A stretch of 64,000 nt of DNA from Welwitschia mirabilis (lineage: Eukaryota > Gnetophyta > Gnetopsida > Welwitschiales): the NCBI GenBank assembly GCA_051453625.1, contig JBOZIK010000001.1:192164648-192228647 (forward strand). Direction: 5' to 3'. The notes beneath the pieces are model-generated. The model ran no database searches. It saw only the letters and a list, made by a program, of their open reading frames with translations, and was not told the origin of the DNA. Below are positions 11,405-23,479 of this stretch, in pieces. The position numbers and the translations under genes are program-made. Every line of letters starts with the position of its first letter. Position 1 is the stretch's first letter.

Positions 11405-12372
11405 NNNNNNNNNNNNNNNNNNNNNNNNNNNNNNNNNNNNNNNNNNNNNNNNNNNNNNNNNNNNNNNNNNNNNNNNNNNNNNNNNNNNNNNNNNNNNNNN
11501 NNNNNNNNNNNNNNNNNNNNNNNNNNNNNNNNNNNNNNNNNNNNNNNNNNNNNNNNNNNNNNNNNNNNNNNNNNNNNNNNNNNNNNNNNNNNNNNNNNNN
11601 NNNNNNNNNNNNNNNNNNNNNNNNNNNNNNNNNNNNNNNNNNNNNNNNNNNNNNNNNNNNNNNNNNNNNNNNNNNNNNNNNNNNNNNNNNNNNNNNNNNN
11701 NNNNNNNNNNNNNNNNNNNNNNNNNNNNNNNNNNNNNNNNNNNNNNNNNNNNNNNNNNNNNNNNNNNNNNNNNNNNNNNNNNNNNNNNNNNNNNNNNNNN
11801 NNNNNNNNNNNNNNNNNNNNNNNNNNNNNNNNNNNNNNNNNNNNNNNNNNNNNNNNNNNNNNNNNNNNNNNNNNNNNNNNNNNNNNNNNNNNNNNNNNNN
11901 NNNNNNNNNNNNNNNNNNNNNNNNNNNNNNNNNNNNNNNNNNNNNNNNNNNNNNNNNNNNNNNNNNNNNNNNNNNNNNNNNNNNNNNNNNNNNNNNNNNN
12001 NNNNNNNNNNNNNNNNNNNNNNNNNNNNNNNNNNNNNNNNNNNNNNNNNNNNNNNNNNNNNNNNNNNNNNNNNNNNNNNNNNNNNNNNNNNNNNNNNNNN
12101 NNNNNNNNNNNNNNNNNNNNNNNNNNNNNNNNNNNNNNNNNNNNNNNNNNNNNNNNNNNNNNNNNNNNNNNNNNNNNNNNNNNNNNNNNNNNNNNNNNNN
12201 NNNNNNNNNNNNNNNNNNNNNNNNNNNNNNNNNNNNNNNNNNNNNNNNNNNNNNNNNNNNNNNNNNNNNNNNNNNNNNNNNNNNNNNNNNNNNNNNNNNN
12301 NNNNNNNNNNNNNNNNNNNNNNNNNNNNNNNNNNNNNNNNNNNNNNNNNNNNNNNNNNNNNNNNNNNNNNNN
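11405..12372. other. Assembly gap (968 N)
   Basis: Run of N after a CT microsatellite. No matching sequence is seen at the right edge. Confidence 0.99.
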
Positions 12373-13313
12373 TTTTCCCACCCCGATGTCATAGTGAGAT
12401 ATGAGGGGTCTCTTATACTTGGCGATGGAGGATTACTAATGGATGATTATGGCCAAGTAACTAAAGGGTTTACTATTTAAAAAAAAAATTTGGATACCTA
12501 TATTTATTTTAGTATTATAGTTTTTATCTATTATGCATTAGAACCATCTTATTAAGAGCAAAGTTTGATCCTCAAAAAAACCTCTCTAGGATAATACTCT
12601 TCCATGGAAAATCTCAAGGCTCATAGTAAATGGTCCTTTTTAAATTAATTTAATTTTCTTTACAATGATTTTTTTCCTACAATTGAGTTTTCTTTTTGTA
12701 AGTCATTAGTTATTATATCCATTAGTTTAGTGATCTAAGTTATTATTTAACTAGTTGTAAAGACTTTATCATATTTTTGTTACGGTGAAAATTAAATTTC
12801 AAGAATAGAGGCATTAGATAAAAACATCATATCTTATTAATTAGTGGGCATAAATCATTAAAATTTGTTTTGTAAGTCTAGGATTGTATTATGAACGTGA
12901 AAGTTTAAAAATAATAATTTTTCTATTGGGTAGTTATTTTTTTGAAAATTATTAATAAATGCATAAAATTGTAAGTAAGTAATTTATAGTTATGTACCTA
13001 TCTGTTAACATATCTGCAAACTTGAGCATCCTAGTTGTAGTAAATTGAATAATCTTTCCAAATATCTTGAATCACTTAAAAAATCAAAGTATTTTAAAAG
13101 TTATGATCATTTTAGTGTAGTGTGGTAGAACTGCAATTTTAGAAGATTTAATAGTTTTTAGCATTAAATGATAATATTTAAAAAATATTTTTAGAATTCT
13201 AAGATAGTTTAAGTTGAATTTTTAGAATCCTATTATGTGTCTAGCTTTTGAAAAACTATCTTAATTTATTGTTTAATAATTAATTAATTATTAATTTTTA
13301 ACTATGATGTCTC
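12373..13313. other. AT-rich stretch without supported genes
   Basis: A short frame after the gap (12373-12480) reads VIVRYEGSLILGDGGLLMDD, but nothing around it supports a gene. The rest is low-complexity AT. Confidence 0.4.
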
Positions 13314-13771
13314 NNNNNNNNNNNNNNNNNNNNNNNNNNNNNNNNNNNNNNNNNNNNNNNNNNNNNNNNNNNNNNNNNNNNNNNNNNNNNNNNNNNNNNN
13401 NNNNNNNNNNNNNNNNNNNNNNNNNNNNNNNNNNNNNNNNNNNNNNNNNNNNNNNNNNNNNNNNNNNNNNNNNNNNNNNNNNNNNNNNNNNNNNNNNNNN
13501 NNNNNNNNNNNNNNNNNNNNNNNNNNNNNNNNNNNNNNNNNNNNNNNNNNNNNNNNNNNNNNNNNNNNNNNNNNNNNNNNNNNNNNNNNNNNNNNNNNNN
13601 NNNNNNNNNNNNNNNNNNNNNNNNNNNNNNNNNNNNNNNNNNNNNNNNNNNNNNNNNNNNNNNNNNNNNNNNNNNNNNNNNNNNNNNNNNNNNNNNNNNN
13701 NNNNNNNNNNNNNNNNNNNNNNNNNNNNNNNNNNNNNNNNNNNNNNNNNNNNNNNNNNNNNNNNNNNNNNN
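13314..13771. other. Assembly gap (458 N) with identical edges
   Basis: The 25 bases before the gap (13289-13313) are identical to the 25 bases after it (13772-13796). Confidence 0.99.
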
Positions 13772-13796
13772 TATTAATTTTTAACTATGATGTCTC

Positions 13797-16264
13797 CTTA
13801 GAGCCCAAAAATGTTATAATTAATGTTTAAAATTATAGAAAAATTATTGTACAAAATTTTATAGGGAAATTGAGTATATAAAATATGTTTATATCATTAA
13901 ATTTATATTAAAATTACATATAAGTGGTATTTATTTATATAGATACCTATTTTATGATTTTTCTTTAACTTACTTTGAATGTGCATACTTGTAACAGTTT
14001 TCACCTTAATAGTTTAAGTAACATAAATAGTCTCTAGCTTGTCACTTACTTTTATTAACTTATAATATAGTCATATAAAATCTTGGATAAATACTTATAT
14101 CCTAACAATTATGCTTGCATTATACTTTTTTTGGTTTACCTTCTTTGCATGAATCCATGGAGATTGTCATATGAGCATGAAAGAATGTTCCTAGGATTGG
14201 CATAGCTCTAGGTATGTTTTAGTTTTTTTAAGTATATTATTAAAATTTTATAACTAGGTAAATAATTCATTAAATACTCACATTAGTTAGAATTGTATGC
14301 ATGCATTTGTGTGGTGTATTTATCAAACAAGACTAAATCAAGATAATTAGAATAATGTTCATATCCACACTTGAATTTCATTACCAAGGTGGCTATGATA
14401 ATGCTTATGGTTATCCTGCAAAGTATTAATATAATGGCTAGATTATAATTTAATTCAGTTATTAGCTATGATAGTAAGAAACACCTTACTAACTTACCAT
14501 CTAATAACTAATATGTTTTCAATTCTTATGAAGTTGTAACTTCAGAGTTATAGAAATTCAAGTTAATAGAGTATTTAGAAAACACCATCCATTATGATGA
14601 GGAAAGTTCAATCACTGCCAAAAGCATAAGAAACCATAAGAAAAAGCTAGATTATGAGTAACTAACATCCTAGTGGAGTCTCCACAGCTACCATATTACA
14701 CTGCCAAATGCCCTTCTCGAGAATAGTTTCCTTGATGCAATTATGATAGGACATCATGTTTTCGTTTTTGAATATTACCCAATGGACTTGGATTCTTTCT
14801 TTTTAATTTTTTTAATATTAATTAATCATTGGAATGATAAGTTGTAAGGCTCATATCTGAAGATGAGCATTAGACTTGACATAATTGATACTAATACTGA
14901 ATAATAGAAGACATTAGAGGTTGTAGACATAAAAATATCCTAAGATTAGATGAAATCTAATATCACCACTATAAATGCTTCACAGTAAAAACCTACTTGT
15001 ATAAGGACTCTAATGTAGCTTAGCATAGGACTAATAAATGAATAGATAGTCGAATAAAGAAATGACTTAAAGTCACTATTAAGAATTCATTTAAATAAAA
15101 ACAAAGGGAAGACTCACCTCTTAATTAAGGGGATCTTCCTACTCAATTGCTTCTACTATGTCAAGAGAATATTGGCAATCATTGATGTAATATCAATGAC
15201 TACCTTAGGTCTTTCTTAACATCTAAATCAAAAACATTAATAAAGTTATTTAATATGTACTTCTCTATAAAATGAGGATCTAGCCACCTAGAAGTTAATG
15301 CATATAAGGATGTGCCTAAAAATTGCATGATAAGACCAACTAACTAGACTTAAAGCATGGAAAATAGGTGAAAAAATAGTTTGAAAGGATTAAAGGAAGA
15401 CTTTGACATAATGCTAGTTCTATTTATCTTTCTTTTTCCTTCTTGATTTGAAATGATGGAGTGTTTGGATTGAAATGTAGATAGATCATAGAATAAGAAT
15501 TATCATCATTAACATCATAGATAATGAGAGATTTATAAGGGAAAGTAATAGTACAAGATGAAAGAGAATCAATATGAAAATAAAATATAATGCTATGCTA
15601 AATAAACAGGAATAATCTTATGAAAGTAAAGTACCTCGGCGAATGAAGCATATGCTATGGTGCAATAATGAAAAGGTAGCACATGGAAGAAACCATGCCA
15701 ATTATATGTGGTGCATGTTTATCTTGAACATCACTAACTACCTAAATGATTCATTACGTCAACTTAGCGATAAATTATGAAATACAAATAAATAACCTAG
15801 GCATGAAATTTTCATAACATGTGTAAAAGAATAATGCTATCATACAAAAAAATCAGTGTGTATATATACATGGAATATATCATCAAAAATGNNNNNNNNN
15901 NAAAAATGTAAATGCAATGAAAAGTTATGTAAATCAACTAGTGAATATGTAGCAAATGACCAAATTATAGCATGCAACAAAATGATATGTATTTTTAAGA
16001 TTTTATTTTTATGTATTAAAAATGTCTTCTTCTATCTTTTTTTTGGTTAAAAAGGGTTTTTGCAAAGTTTCAAAACATTACACTTTAAAAATGTGCATGA
16101 ATGATGTCATAAGTAGAGGCTTTTGTGTAGTTGCCAAGACTTTGCTCAACTACATAAATTCATTTGCATGAGGTGTTGTGACTATCAAGGATCTTAACCA
16201 TTGTATCTTGACTAGATAAGTAAGCTAGTGTGTCTTTTTGTACATTTTTTTAATTTATTATTTT

Positions 16265-16267
<3 letters not shown>
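13797..16267. other. AT-rich stretch, no supported gene, 10-N gap
   Basis: No domain could be read on either strand. The 10-N gap at 15892-15901 has AAAAATG on both sides. Parts could belong to the 3' portion of the minus-strand gypsy element to the right, but I cannot show it. Confidence 0.4.

Positions 16268-16304
<37 letters not shown>
16268..16304 (+). repeat. (TA)n microsatellite
   Basis: An uninterrupted TA dinucleotide run, followed by TTTGAAAAAGG. Confidence 0.95.
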
Positions 16305-16307
<3 letters not shown>

Positions 16308-16619
16308 AAAAAGGTTTTGGGGGGCTTAGATCATAAGCTAGTTGAAAAGTCACTTGAAAGGAATAAACCCCACTTCACATCTAAAATCTAAGTGTTGGGA
16401 ATGGTTGAGACCTTTATTTTATGAGGATCCATTAGATCATGTTTGAAGTGTAAGAAAGGCATAGTCATCTTTTTGGATATACGAGGAGGCAATGAAGAAG
16501 ATGATGTAAATTAATATTTCACATTTACCACAGTGTGATTTTGCTCCAATGGCACTAAAATTCTAGATCCAATAAATCTTAGCTTTTAATGGAATAGAGA
16601 TATCATTATTCCAATGCCC

Positions 16620-18856
16620 ATTATCTAAGGGCATCTTGCTAATAAATTAAATGCAGTGATATTATCTATCACATGGAACTTGGTATCCTTGACCTTTTAA
16701 GCCACTTAATAGATAAAGTAACTATTCTTATTGATTTATCTTTATGGTCATTAAAACCTCTTTCTGTACATTTGAGAGATGACTAATTTTGAGCTTCTCT
16801 AAGCATGACAAACCTCTCATGTTTAATTTGGCTTCATAGTTAATGAAGGCTCTACTCAGATTTGTAGGCCTAATGTTTACATATATGTAAGGCAGTTTAG
16901 TTATGATCATCCTCTTAGGGGTGGTGGAGATCTCATGGTGTGAGAACTGGATTATTTTCTTGTCTTCTTTACTCTTTTAGACATGCACTTGCTTTGAGGT
17001 AACTTCCTATTTGAGTGGTTTGCTTTGATTTGGAGGTGATTTTGGATCTAAATTTTCCTCACATATCCTTTTTAATGTGAGTTTATGAGGCCCAAAGCTC
17101 TCAATTAAGAATTTAAATAGTGATATACTTCCTCTACCTTGAAGGTGAGTGACTGCATTTGCACATGTGATTGAGGGATAAGATAAGCGCAAGAATATTT
17201 CACTCAAATCATTGCTTCTAATTTTTATTTTCTTTGTTGAATAAATTTTTTTAGTGACTTTTTAGATTGATTGTAGATTAATAGGATTGCAAAGGGATCA
17301 TTATCATTTTGAAACATCACATGTTATGATGGTTGCAATACAAAGGATTAATAAGGAAAGGGGTTTTTTTAAATCTCCAACTATTCATTTGTAGCTGCTA
17401 AAATCATGGCAAATTTTATGTTCTTTTTATTTTTAATGATTTATTGGATGATGTACCTTAGATCAAAATAGTTTTCAATATGATATCCTTTGACTTAATG
17501 ATACTCATGGTACTTCGACTCATCATACCCTTTTGATTTACTTGCATTAGAATCCCTTTATCTAATTGAAGGTACTTAGATTATCCCTTTTTTTAGTAAT
17601 GTCGAGAGGACTTGTCCCATTAGGATGTTTAGCTTTATGAAGCTCCTTCTAGGTTAAGGAATGAAGGTTTGATTTAAGGCTAATTTTGGCCTTGATTTTG
17701 AGGCATATATGCTTGTTGTTGAGGTTGTGATGGCAGTGGAAATTGTACTTGTCATGATGGAGGATAGTATGATTGATAATAATCCAATTAAGAAGTGAAA
17801 GATTGTGGAGGGAAAAGAGCTTAAGGTACGATTAGCAACATCATTAGTTTTCCCATTATTCATGATAAGTAAATTGATTGATTTGGCTAGTCGATAATAG
17901 CAATGTTTTTTGAGTTGCTGCTTCTGATATTATTGTTGTCCTTTTTGGATAGTTCCTTTGGGATGTGTTACCATATTTTATGGCTTCTTTTCTTTCTTAT
18001 ACAACTTCTATCTCTTTGGATATGGTGATAACGTATTTAAAATACTCAAAGCACTACATTATCAAATTCTTTGACATGTATGGGACATAGGACTTTATGA
18101 ATAGGTATGCTGTATACGAATATGCAATTGAAATCTTTAACTATAGTGCAGTGACTCTTTTTTGGCATGCATACTCTTACATGGTCTTATTAGAGTATTG
18201 TGACATAGTGGTAAGAGTCTCTATGATCATTCTCTTTGAGATGTTAATTGAATAATATTAGGCAAACATTTTGAGGAGTTGTTTCAAACCTATGATTAAG
18301 TGAGTAGGTACAGGACTATACCACTCACGAGATTGTCTCTTTAGAGAGCTACATAACAAATGACATGTAGTCTTATGATCAATGTTATACATGTGGCATG
18401 TGTTCTTGAAATTTTTGATGTGCATGATGGGATCTTTATGCTAGTGAAATTTTTGAATATCTAGCATATTGTTTAGTACAAGGATTTTATGAGAGATTAA
18501 GGGATGAATTGGGCTATCATTAACGTCAGATTCCAAATAGTTGTTCTTATTCTAGAGATCTAATTTAAGGTCATTAATGGCTTCCCAGATAATGATCAAA
18601 TCTAGTTAATTAGAAGCTTTATTTTCATCTCACCTACTTCTAGATGATTTTTCTCCATGTTTGGAGAATTTCAATAGGCTATCTTCATCAACCTGTATCC
18701 TTGTGTCTTGCATTTATGGTCTTGGTGGGGGTTCTAGTTTTTCTTCATGATTCCATTCACTAATAAACTCTTTGCATTACCACTTTCAGAGAGGACATCA
18801 TTTTCATGAGTTTGACTCTTTTCTTGATTAGTAAACCCTAATATTTTAGATGCCAT
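16620..18856 (-). pseudogene. Ty3/gypsy gag relic
   Basis: On the minus strand, a likely ATG at 18856 begins MASKILGFTNQEKSQTHEN. About 350 codon positions follow across many stops. Recognisable gypsy gag features: SPIHPLISHKILVLNN then KDPIMHIKNFKN (equivalent of the 'YDGT-DP-HL--F' lead-in), the capsid core LKRQSREWYSPVP near 18316-18351 (equivalent of 'GAARTWFSRLPP'), a Gln/Pro-rich spacer (QPQQQAYMP, ~17700-17740), and HEYH-VKGYHIENYFDLRY near 17450-17520, like the Cys/His segment after the spacer in this group. Open frames at 17007-17207 and 16728-16910 (minus) extend downstream but I cannot assign them to protease. Gag packages element RNA; this copy cannot make an intact protein. Confidence 0.65.
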
Positions 18857-19117
18857 AGCAAGATTTTCTTGTTAAGGTGGATAAGATAAGGTTCTAGTAA
18901 GTTCTATAGTCTATTATAGTGCAAAGTTCATCTATGGATAATGTAGAGGGGTCTTGTTAGATGAGAAGTTTGTACATCACCTCACAAATGTAGGTCTTTT
19001 TACCTCTTATTGAAACTAGCATAGTAACTATTCTAAATTTTAAGATAAGGTGGTGTCAAGGACAAATACAGAAGGTCAAATGAATGATAGAAAACCCTAG
19101 AAGAGCATTCCTTCTTT

Positions 19118-19127
19118 TAGTGCCAAA
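19118..19127 (-). promoter_or_regulatory. Possible primer-binding site of the minus-strand gypsy
   Basis: TTTGGCACTA on the minus strand lies about 260 bases upstream of the gag ATG and is followed by AAAGAAGGA and CTAGGGTTTTC, a leader typical of gypsy elements with TTTGGCGCTA primer sites. If right, the 5' LTR starts just to the right (19131 onward). I could not find its partner LTR. Confidence 0.35.
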
Positions 19128-19130
19128 CTA

Positions 19131-19779
19131 TTTACAAATATTTTTGCAAACGATGGCTTAGTTCTAATGTTATTTGATGATGGATGATTTTTGAGGGGGT
19201 TTATCAAGGCTCAATGTTGTTTGATTAAGTTTAGCTTAATGTTGTTTTAATAGTTGGACTTTGACTAGGTTGAATTTGACAGACTTGTTATAAGGCTAAA
19301 CTACATTATGCAAATTATCAGAACATATAAAACTCTATGCTATATTTGTTTTTTTAATTCCAATGAAATATGATTTATAAGTAATGTTTCTTATATTAAA
19401 AGAGAAAACAAAGGGGAAAAGTAAATTTTCAGAATGAAACAACAATGAGATAATGTATGTCTGGTTTCTCTCTCTTTTTTGTTTGTTAGTTAAAATGCTT
19501 ATGAGGATCTAAGATAAAATGACTTTAATTGAATGATGTAAAGTATTATTTTTTAACTAGATAAGAATGTGAAGACTCAATATTCATCAATGCTGAAGAC
19601 GCCTATCTATTGAATGGCCAATAAGTATGAATATAATTCATTTCAGTATGCAATGAAAATTAAGTGACTTGCATGATTTTCATAGTAATGTTTACAAATA
19701 ATAAAAGGAATAGGAGAATCCAGAAACTTCAGATTGTATTTGCTTTATGTATGCATTTTTCACAAGGATCCTTTGCTAC
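19131..19779 (-). repeat. Possible LTR remnant of the minus-strand gypsy
   Basis: Inferred only from position next to the possible primer site. No second copy and no clear termini were found. Confidence 0.2.
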
Positions 19780-21502
19780 CAGGGATAGGAAATGGCTTCT
19801 TCCTTCTATCTGTAGTTTGTTCCTCTCCTCTTGTAGTTTATTACATCTAATCTAGAGCTCATTTCTCCTCCGTTTGTAGTCTTCTTGTGGTCTTTCTTTT
19901 GATTTTATCTCCTTTGTTTTTTGCTTTATAGTTTCTTGGCTTTTTGCCTCAATTGTTTAATTTCTACTTCGCTATTCTTCTGGGAGACAGATCTTCGCTA
20001 CATCTCTCTTCGGCTTCTTCTTTGAAGCACACCCTCTTCCTATGTTCACAAATTTTAATAGCTTATCTTCTTTTTTTGTTGCAATCTCTATTTTGGAGTG
20101 GCCTCTGTTTCCTTCTTTTCACAAGCTTTGCTATGATCCTTTATTTTTTATCACTTCTACCATGCTTTCTTTGAAGTGCCTTTTCCTATTTTTTCTCATT
20201 GTTTTAAATGTCTTCTCTTTTTTTTTTGACTCATTCATATTTTTGACTTGGCTCTTCTACATTACAATCCTTAACTGCTTACCTTATAGTTACACCTTAG
20301 TAATGTAGTCCTTGATGTGTTCCTAATTTCTAATCCTCCCTTGCTCTTTAGCACTCTTCCAACACAACTTTGCTTTTCTTCACTAGTCTCTTGTATTTTT
20401 GGAAATCTCATTATTCTTCCCTATGAAGCATTTTATCCTTTCTTGAAGCACTTTCATATCATAACTTTATTGCATTTTTCATCTTCGCCTTCTTAAAAGT
20501 CTCCCTGTGTAGCTTTTAGATGCTTCCCCCTTGTTTTCCTCTTGTTCCTCTCTGTTTTTTGAATTCCTCCTTTTCTTTTTGTTCTCTTCTATTTTAAAAT
20601 TGTCTGCTGTGAGCTTACTGGTGCCTAGTGTGCTAGCGTCATTACTATTCATTATGCTCTTTTATGACACTAGCACCATTCACATTAGAGTCCCCTATTT
20701 TTAAGACTGCTTGGACATCCTAGTATACTATTGTCCTTTTTTCCCCTATGTTCTAATGCTGGTTTAGCATCTTGCCTATCTGGATCAATCTTGTCATAGC
20801 GCTACCTATTTTCCTCTAGGCTGGCCCTATAATCTAACCTCTTATGATGATGCTATTAATTGGCTCTATTTTGAATGGGTCCCTTATGCACTAGTGTCTT
20901 TTGTGTGGTTTTGTGCACTCATTTTCCTATTGTGAACTCCTCCTTTTTGCGCTATTGTCTTACCTCACTACTGCCTTCACTGTGATCATGTGTAGCTGTG
21001 GTCCTCTCTACTAACCAGTGCCATCTTCCTCTCAACGCTACTGAATGCCTAGGAGTTTGTCTCTCATTTGCCTCTTTCAAGGCTGGCCTCCTGTACTCTA
21101 TTTTTCTAGCTAGCTTTTTAGTCTCTCATTATCTTTTTCTTTTTTTATTCCATGGTCTACTATTAATATGTTTTTATTTGATGGTAGAAGTAAGGTAGGC
21201 AGTTTACCCATAATGGTTGCAGACAGTGTGCTTGAGTGTTCCAAAGCATCGGTGCTAGATCTTCTCCCTCTAATCATTGTGATCTTCCTTCTCTACTATT
21301 GCAATGACATTATCAGCACATTGATGTTTTTACTGTGGCTCTATGTTTGACTACCACCATTAGCCAGCTGTGTTGCTTCTCTGGCCATCACGTCTAAAGC
21401 ACTCTTTATCACCTTTTTCTTTAGGAGCAACTCCTACATTCCTGCATGTGTGCTACTTCTCTTTGACTGTGGCCATTATCCCTTTGGCACTCTTTCATGC
21501 TC
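19780..21502 (+). other. Pyrimidine-rich block, left part
   Basis: About 1.7 kb with strong C/T excess on the plus strand and higher GC than its surroundings. Recurrent small words occur, such as GCTAGCGTC, CATTATGCTC, GTGCTAG and CTACTGCC. Open frames at 19944-20308 and 20998-21564 read as Leu/Phe/Ser-rich and are composition artefacts; adjacent frames are open too. The block resumes after the copia insertion at 27984. It could be an LTR or untranslated part of a large element. I do not recognise it. Confidence 0.45.
21498..21502 (+). repeat. Target-site duplication, left (TGCTC)
   Basis: TGCTC directly precedes the TG of the left LTR. The identical TGCTC directly follows the CA of the right LTR (27979-27983). 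Five bases is the usual duplication length for LTR elements. Confidence 0.85.
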
Positions 21503-21817
21503 TGTTGACATGTAAAATATTTTGTATAGTTATTAAGTTAATAGAGTTAGTGGGTCAGTTATAAAAAGGGAAATGGTTATTAAGTTAGTGGAGTTAGTGA
21601 GTCTATTACAAAAAAAGGAAAATGATTATTAAGTTAGTGAAGTTAGTGGGTCTGTTACAAAAAAAAGCAAAAGAATTATTATTTCCTTTATATACCTATA
21701 AAAGACTCTCTACTTACATCAAATAAAATTGAACTGCCATTGCATAACTCACTTCATAGAGATCCCTTTGGAGTAATAAATTTATATTAAGTTTTTTCCT
21801 CTCTTATTTTTTTAATA
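21503..21817 (+). repeat. 5' LTR of copia element A (315 bp)
   Basis: Starts TGTTGACATGTAAAATATT and ends TTTTTAATA. It matches 27714-27978. It carries three ~48-base units starting TATTAAGTTA (21531), TATTAAGTTAG (21578) and again at 21627, whereas the right LTR has two, which explains the length difference of about 50 bases. A TATA-like CTATAAAAGAC lies near 21700-21710. Confidence 0.88.
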
Positions 21818-21829
21818 TGGTATTAGAGT
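21818..21829 (+). promoter_or_regulatory. Primer-binding site of copia element A
   Basis: TGGTATTAGAGT begins on the base after the LTR. It differs from the initiator-Met complement TGGTATCAGAGC at two positions, both C-to-T changes. Confidence 0.8.
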
Positions 21830-22021
21830 GGGTTGCTCATGGGCCATTATGATTATGAGCAACATGGTTGTCATACCTCCTCAATACGGTTGAACATATG
21901 ATTTCAAGAAGAGAAGGTGGAGGTGATGGCTTTCAACACCCAAGCAGAGAGACTACGAGTAATGAGAACCCATTAGTAGTAAGACGTGACCACTGGAGCT
22001 TCTGCACAGTAGTCCCGTGAC

Positions 22022-22077
22022 ATGCAGAGGGGACACAAGGGGTGTTATTATGCAGAGGGGACATGAGGGGTGTCATT
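22022..22077 (+). repeat. 28-bp direct duplication in gag
   Basis: Two adjacent 28-base units starting ATGCAGAGGGGACA (22022-22049 and 22050-22077), differing at three positions. The length is not a multiple of three, so it shifts the gag frame just before the zinc knuckle. Confidence 0.9.
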
Positions 22078-22407
22078 ATCCTTATTGCAATCGTTCATGC
22101 ATGAACCCTCGAAGTGTTTCGAGCTTATTGGCTACTTGAAGTGGTGGAAGAACGGCACCTCGTAAGATGGACAGCAAGGCAGATAGCAGAGCCAAAGTGT
22201 CAAAGGTTCTAGAGGAAATAGGAATCGTGGCCATCAAGCTAGGGTTACAGCCTATCATGCGGTCAGTGGATTAAGCACATCGACGATAGGGGAAGATGCT
22301 CCGAACAGTGGCCCAAACACACTTGGGCTTTTTGCGAATTAAATTTAGAAACTTTTGAGCCTTATAGACACTCTCAAACATCTCTCTGGTAATACATTTA
22401 ATGCGTT

Positions 22408-22507
22408 NNNNNNNNNNNNNNNNNNNNNNNNNNNNNNNNNNNNNNNNNNNNNNNNNNNNNNNNNNNNNNNNNNNNNNNNNNNNNNNNNNNNNNNNNNNNN
22501 NNNNNNN
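22408..22507. other. Assembly gap (100 N) with repeated edges
   Basis: The 66 bases before the gap (22342-22407) recur after it (22508-22573) with one mismatch, so the same part of the copia frame is written twice. Confidence 0.99.
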
Positions 22508-23479
22508 AATTTAGAAACTTTTGAGCCTTATAGACACTCTAAAACATCTCTCTGGTAATACATTTAATGCGTTTACATGGATTCTTGATAGTAGTGCATC
22601 TAATCATATGACAGGTAATATTGACTTATTACGAGATATAACAAATGTTGTGCCAATGCCAGTGATGTTACCAAATGGCACAAGAACAATAGTAACCAAG
22701 AAGGGTTGGGCTACGTTAAATGAAAACATTATATTAGTTGATGTTCTTTATGTTCTCGATCTGACTTGTAATTTAGTTTTCATACACCAGTTGATTTTTT
22801 AAAATAATTGTTAAATACTTTTTACTAATCGACTTTGTGCGATACAGGACCACACTTTGATGACGTCAATTGGAATGGGTGAGCTTCAACCAGGGGGTCT
22901 ACTATTTTCAATTGACAAAGTTACATACAGCTTTAAAAATCAAATAGAGGGACTCCTCAGTTATTCGGCATAGGCATATAGGGCATCAATCAAGTCAATA
23001 TTTACGTTTTATTCCTATAGTTGGTAGTTTTAATTTCTTAGATGATTTTGTTTGCAATTCTTATTTTTGGGCCAAACAGACATGAGCTTCTTTTCTTTTG
23101 AGTAATAAATGTATAAAACAATTTTTTGATTTAATTCATGTTGATCTAGGGGGTGCCTACCATTAGACTTCTAGTTGTGGTGCACAACATTTGTTTACTA
23201 TTATTGATAATTGTAGTTGTTCTATTTGGGTTTTCTTGTTAAAATAAAAAGACAAAAATCATAGTTACCTAATTAAATTTTTTAATCTTATTGAGACACA
23301 ATTTGGAAAAGTGGTTAAGAGAATAAGGAGTGATAATGATAGGGAGTATGAAATGAAGTATTTTTATAATAAAAAAGGAATTTTACATAAAACAAGTTGT
23401 ATTAACATGCTTCAACAAAATAGAAGGGTTAAATGTCACCACAAGAATATACTTAAAGTAGCATGGACATTATGCTTTC

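Larger units (their letters stand above)
21840..23479 (+). pseudogene. Copia element A: gag knuckle, protease, integrase relic
   Basis: Order and motifs are those of Ty1/copia. The gag zinc knuckle is split over two frames (CHYPYCNRSC, then EPSKCFELIGYLKWWKN, ~22070-22165). Protease reads WILDSSASNHMTG (22578-22616), with active-site DSG changed to DSS. The pre-integrase segment FTNRLCAIQDHT leads to RHRHIGHQSSQYLRF and a C-x-x-Y remnant of the HHCC finger (~22965-23081). The integrase core has the first Asp in HVDLGG (23143-23145) and the second in RIRSDNDREYE (23332-23334). The expected Glu region reads QQNRRVKCHHKN, so Glu is replaced by Lys. The sequence stops at a gap; reverse transcriptase and RNase H are not seen. 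Many in-frame stops show it is inactive. Confidence 0.85.

Noticed and set aside
11218-12480. Long open frames on both strands with Leu-Ser or Arg-Glu repeats
   Set aside because: Translation of a CT microsatellite plus 968 N; not coding.
19944-20308. Overlapping hydrophobic frames resembling membrane proteins
   Set aside because: Pyrimidine-rich DNA codes for Phe, Leu and Ser in every frame; two frames are open at once, with no upstream signal or conserved motif.
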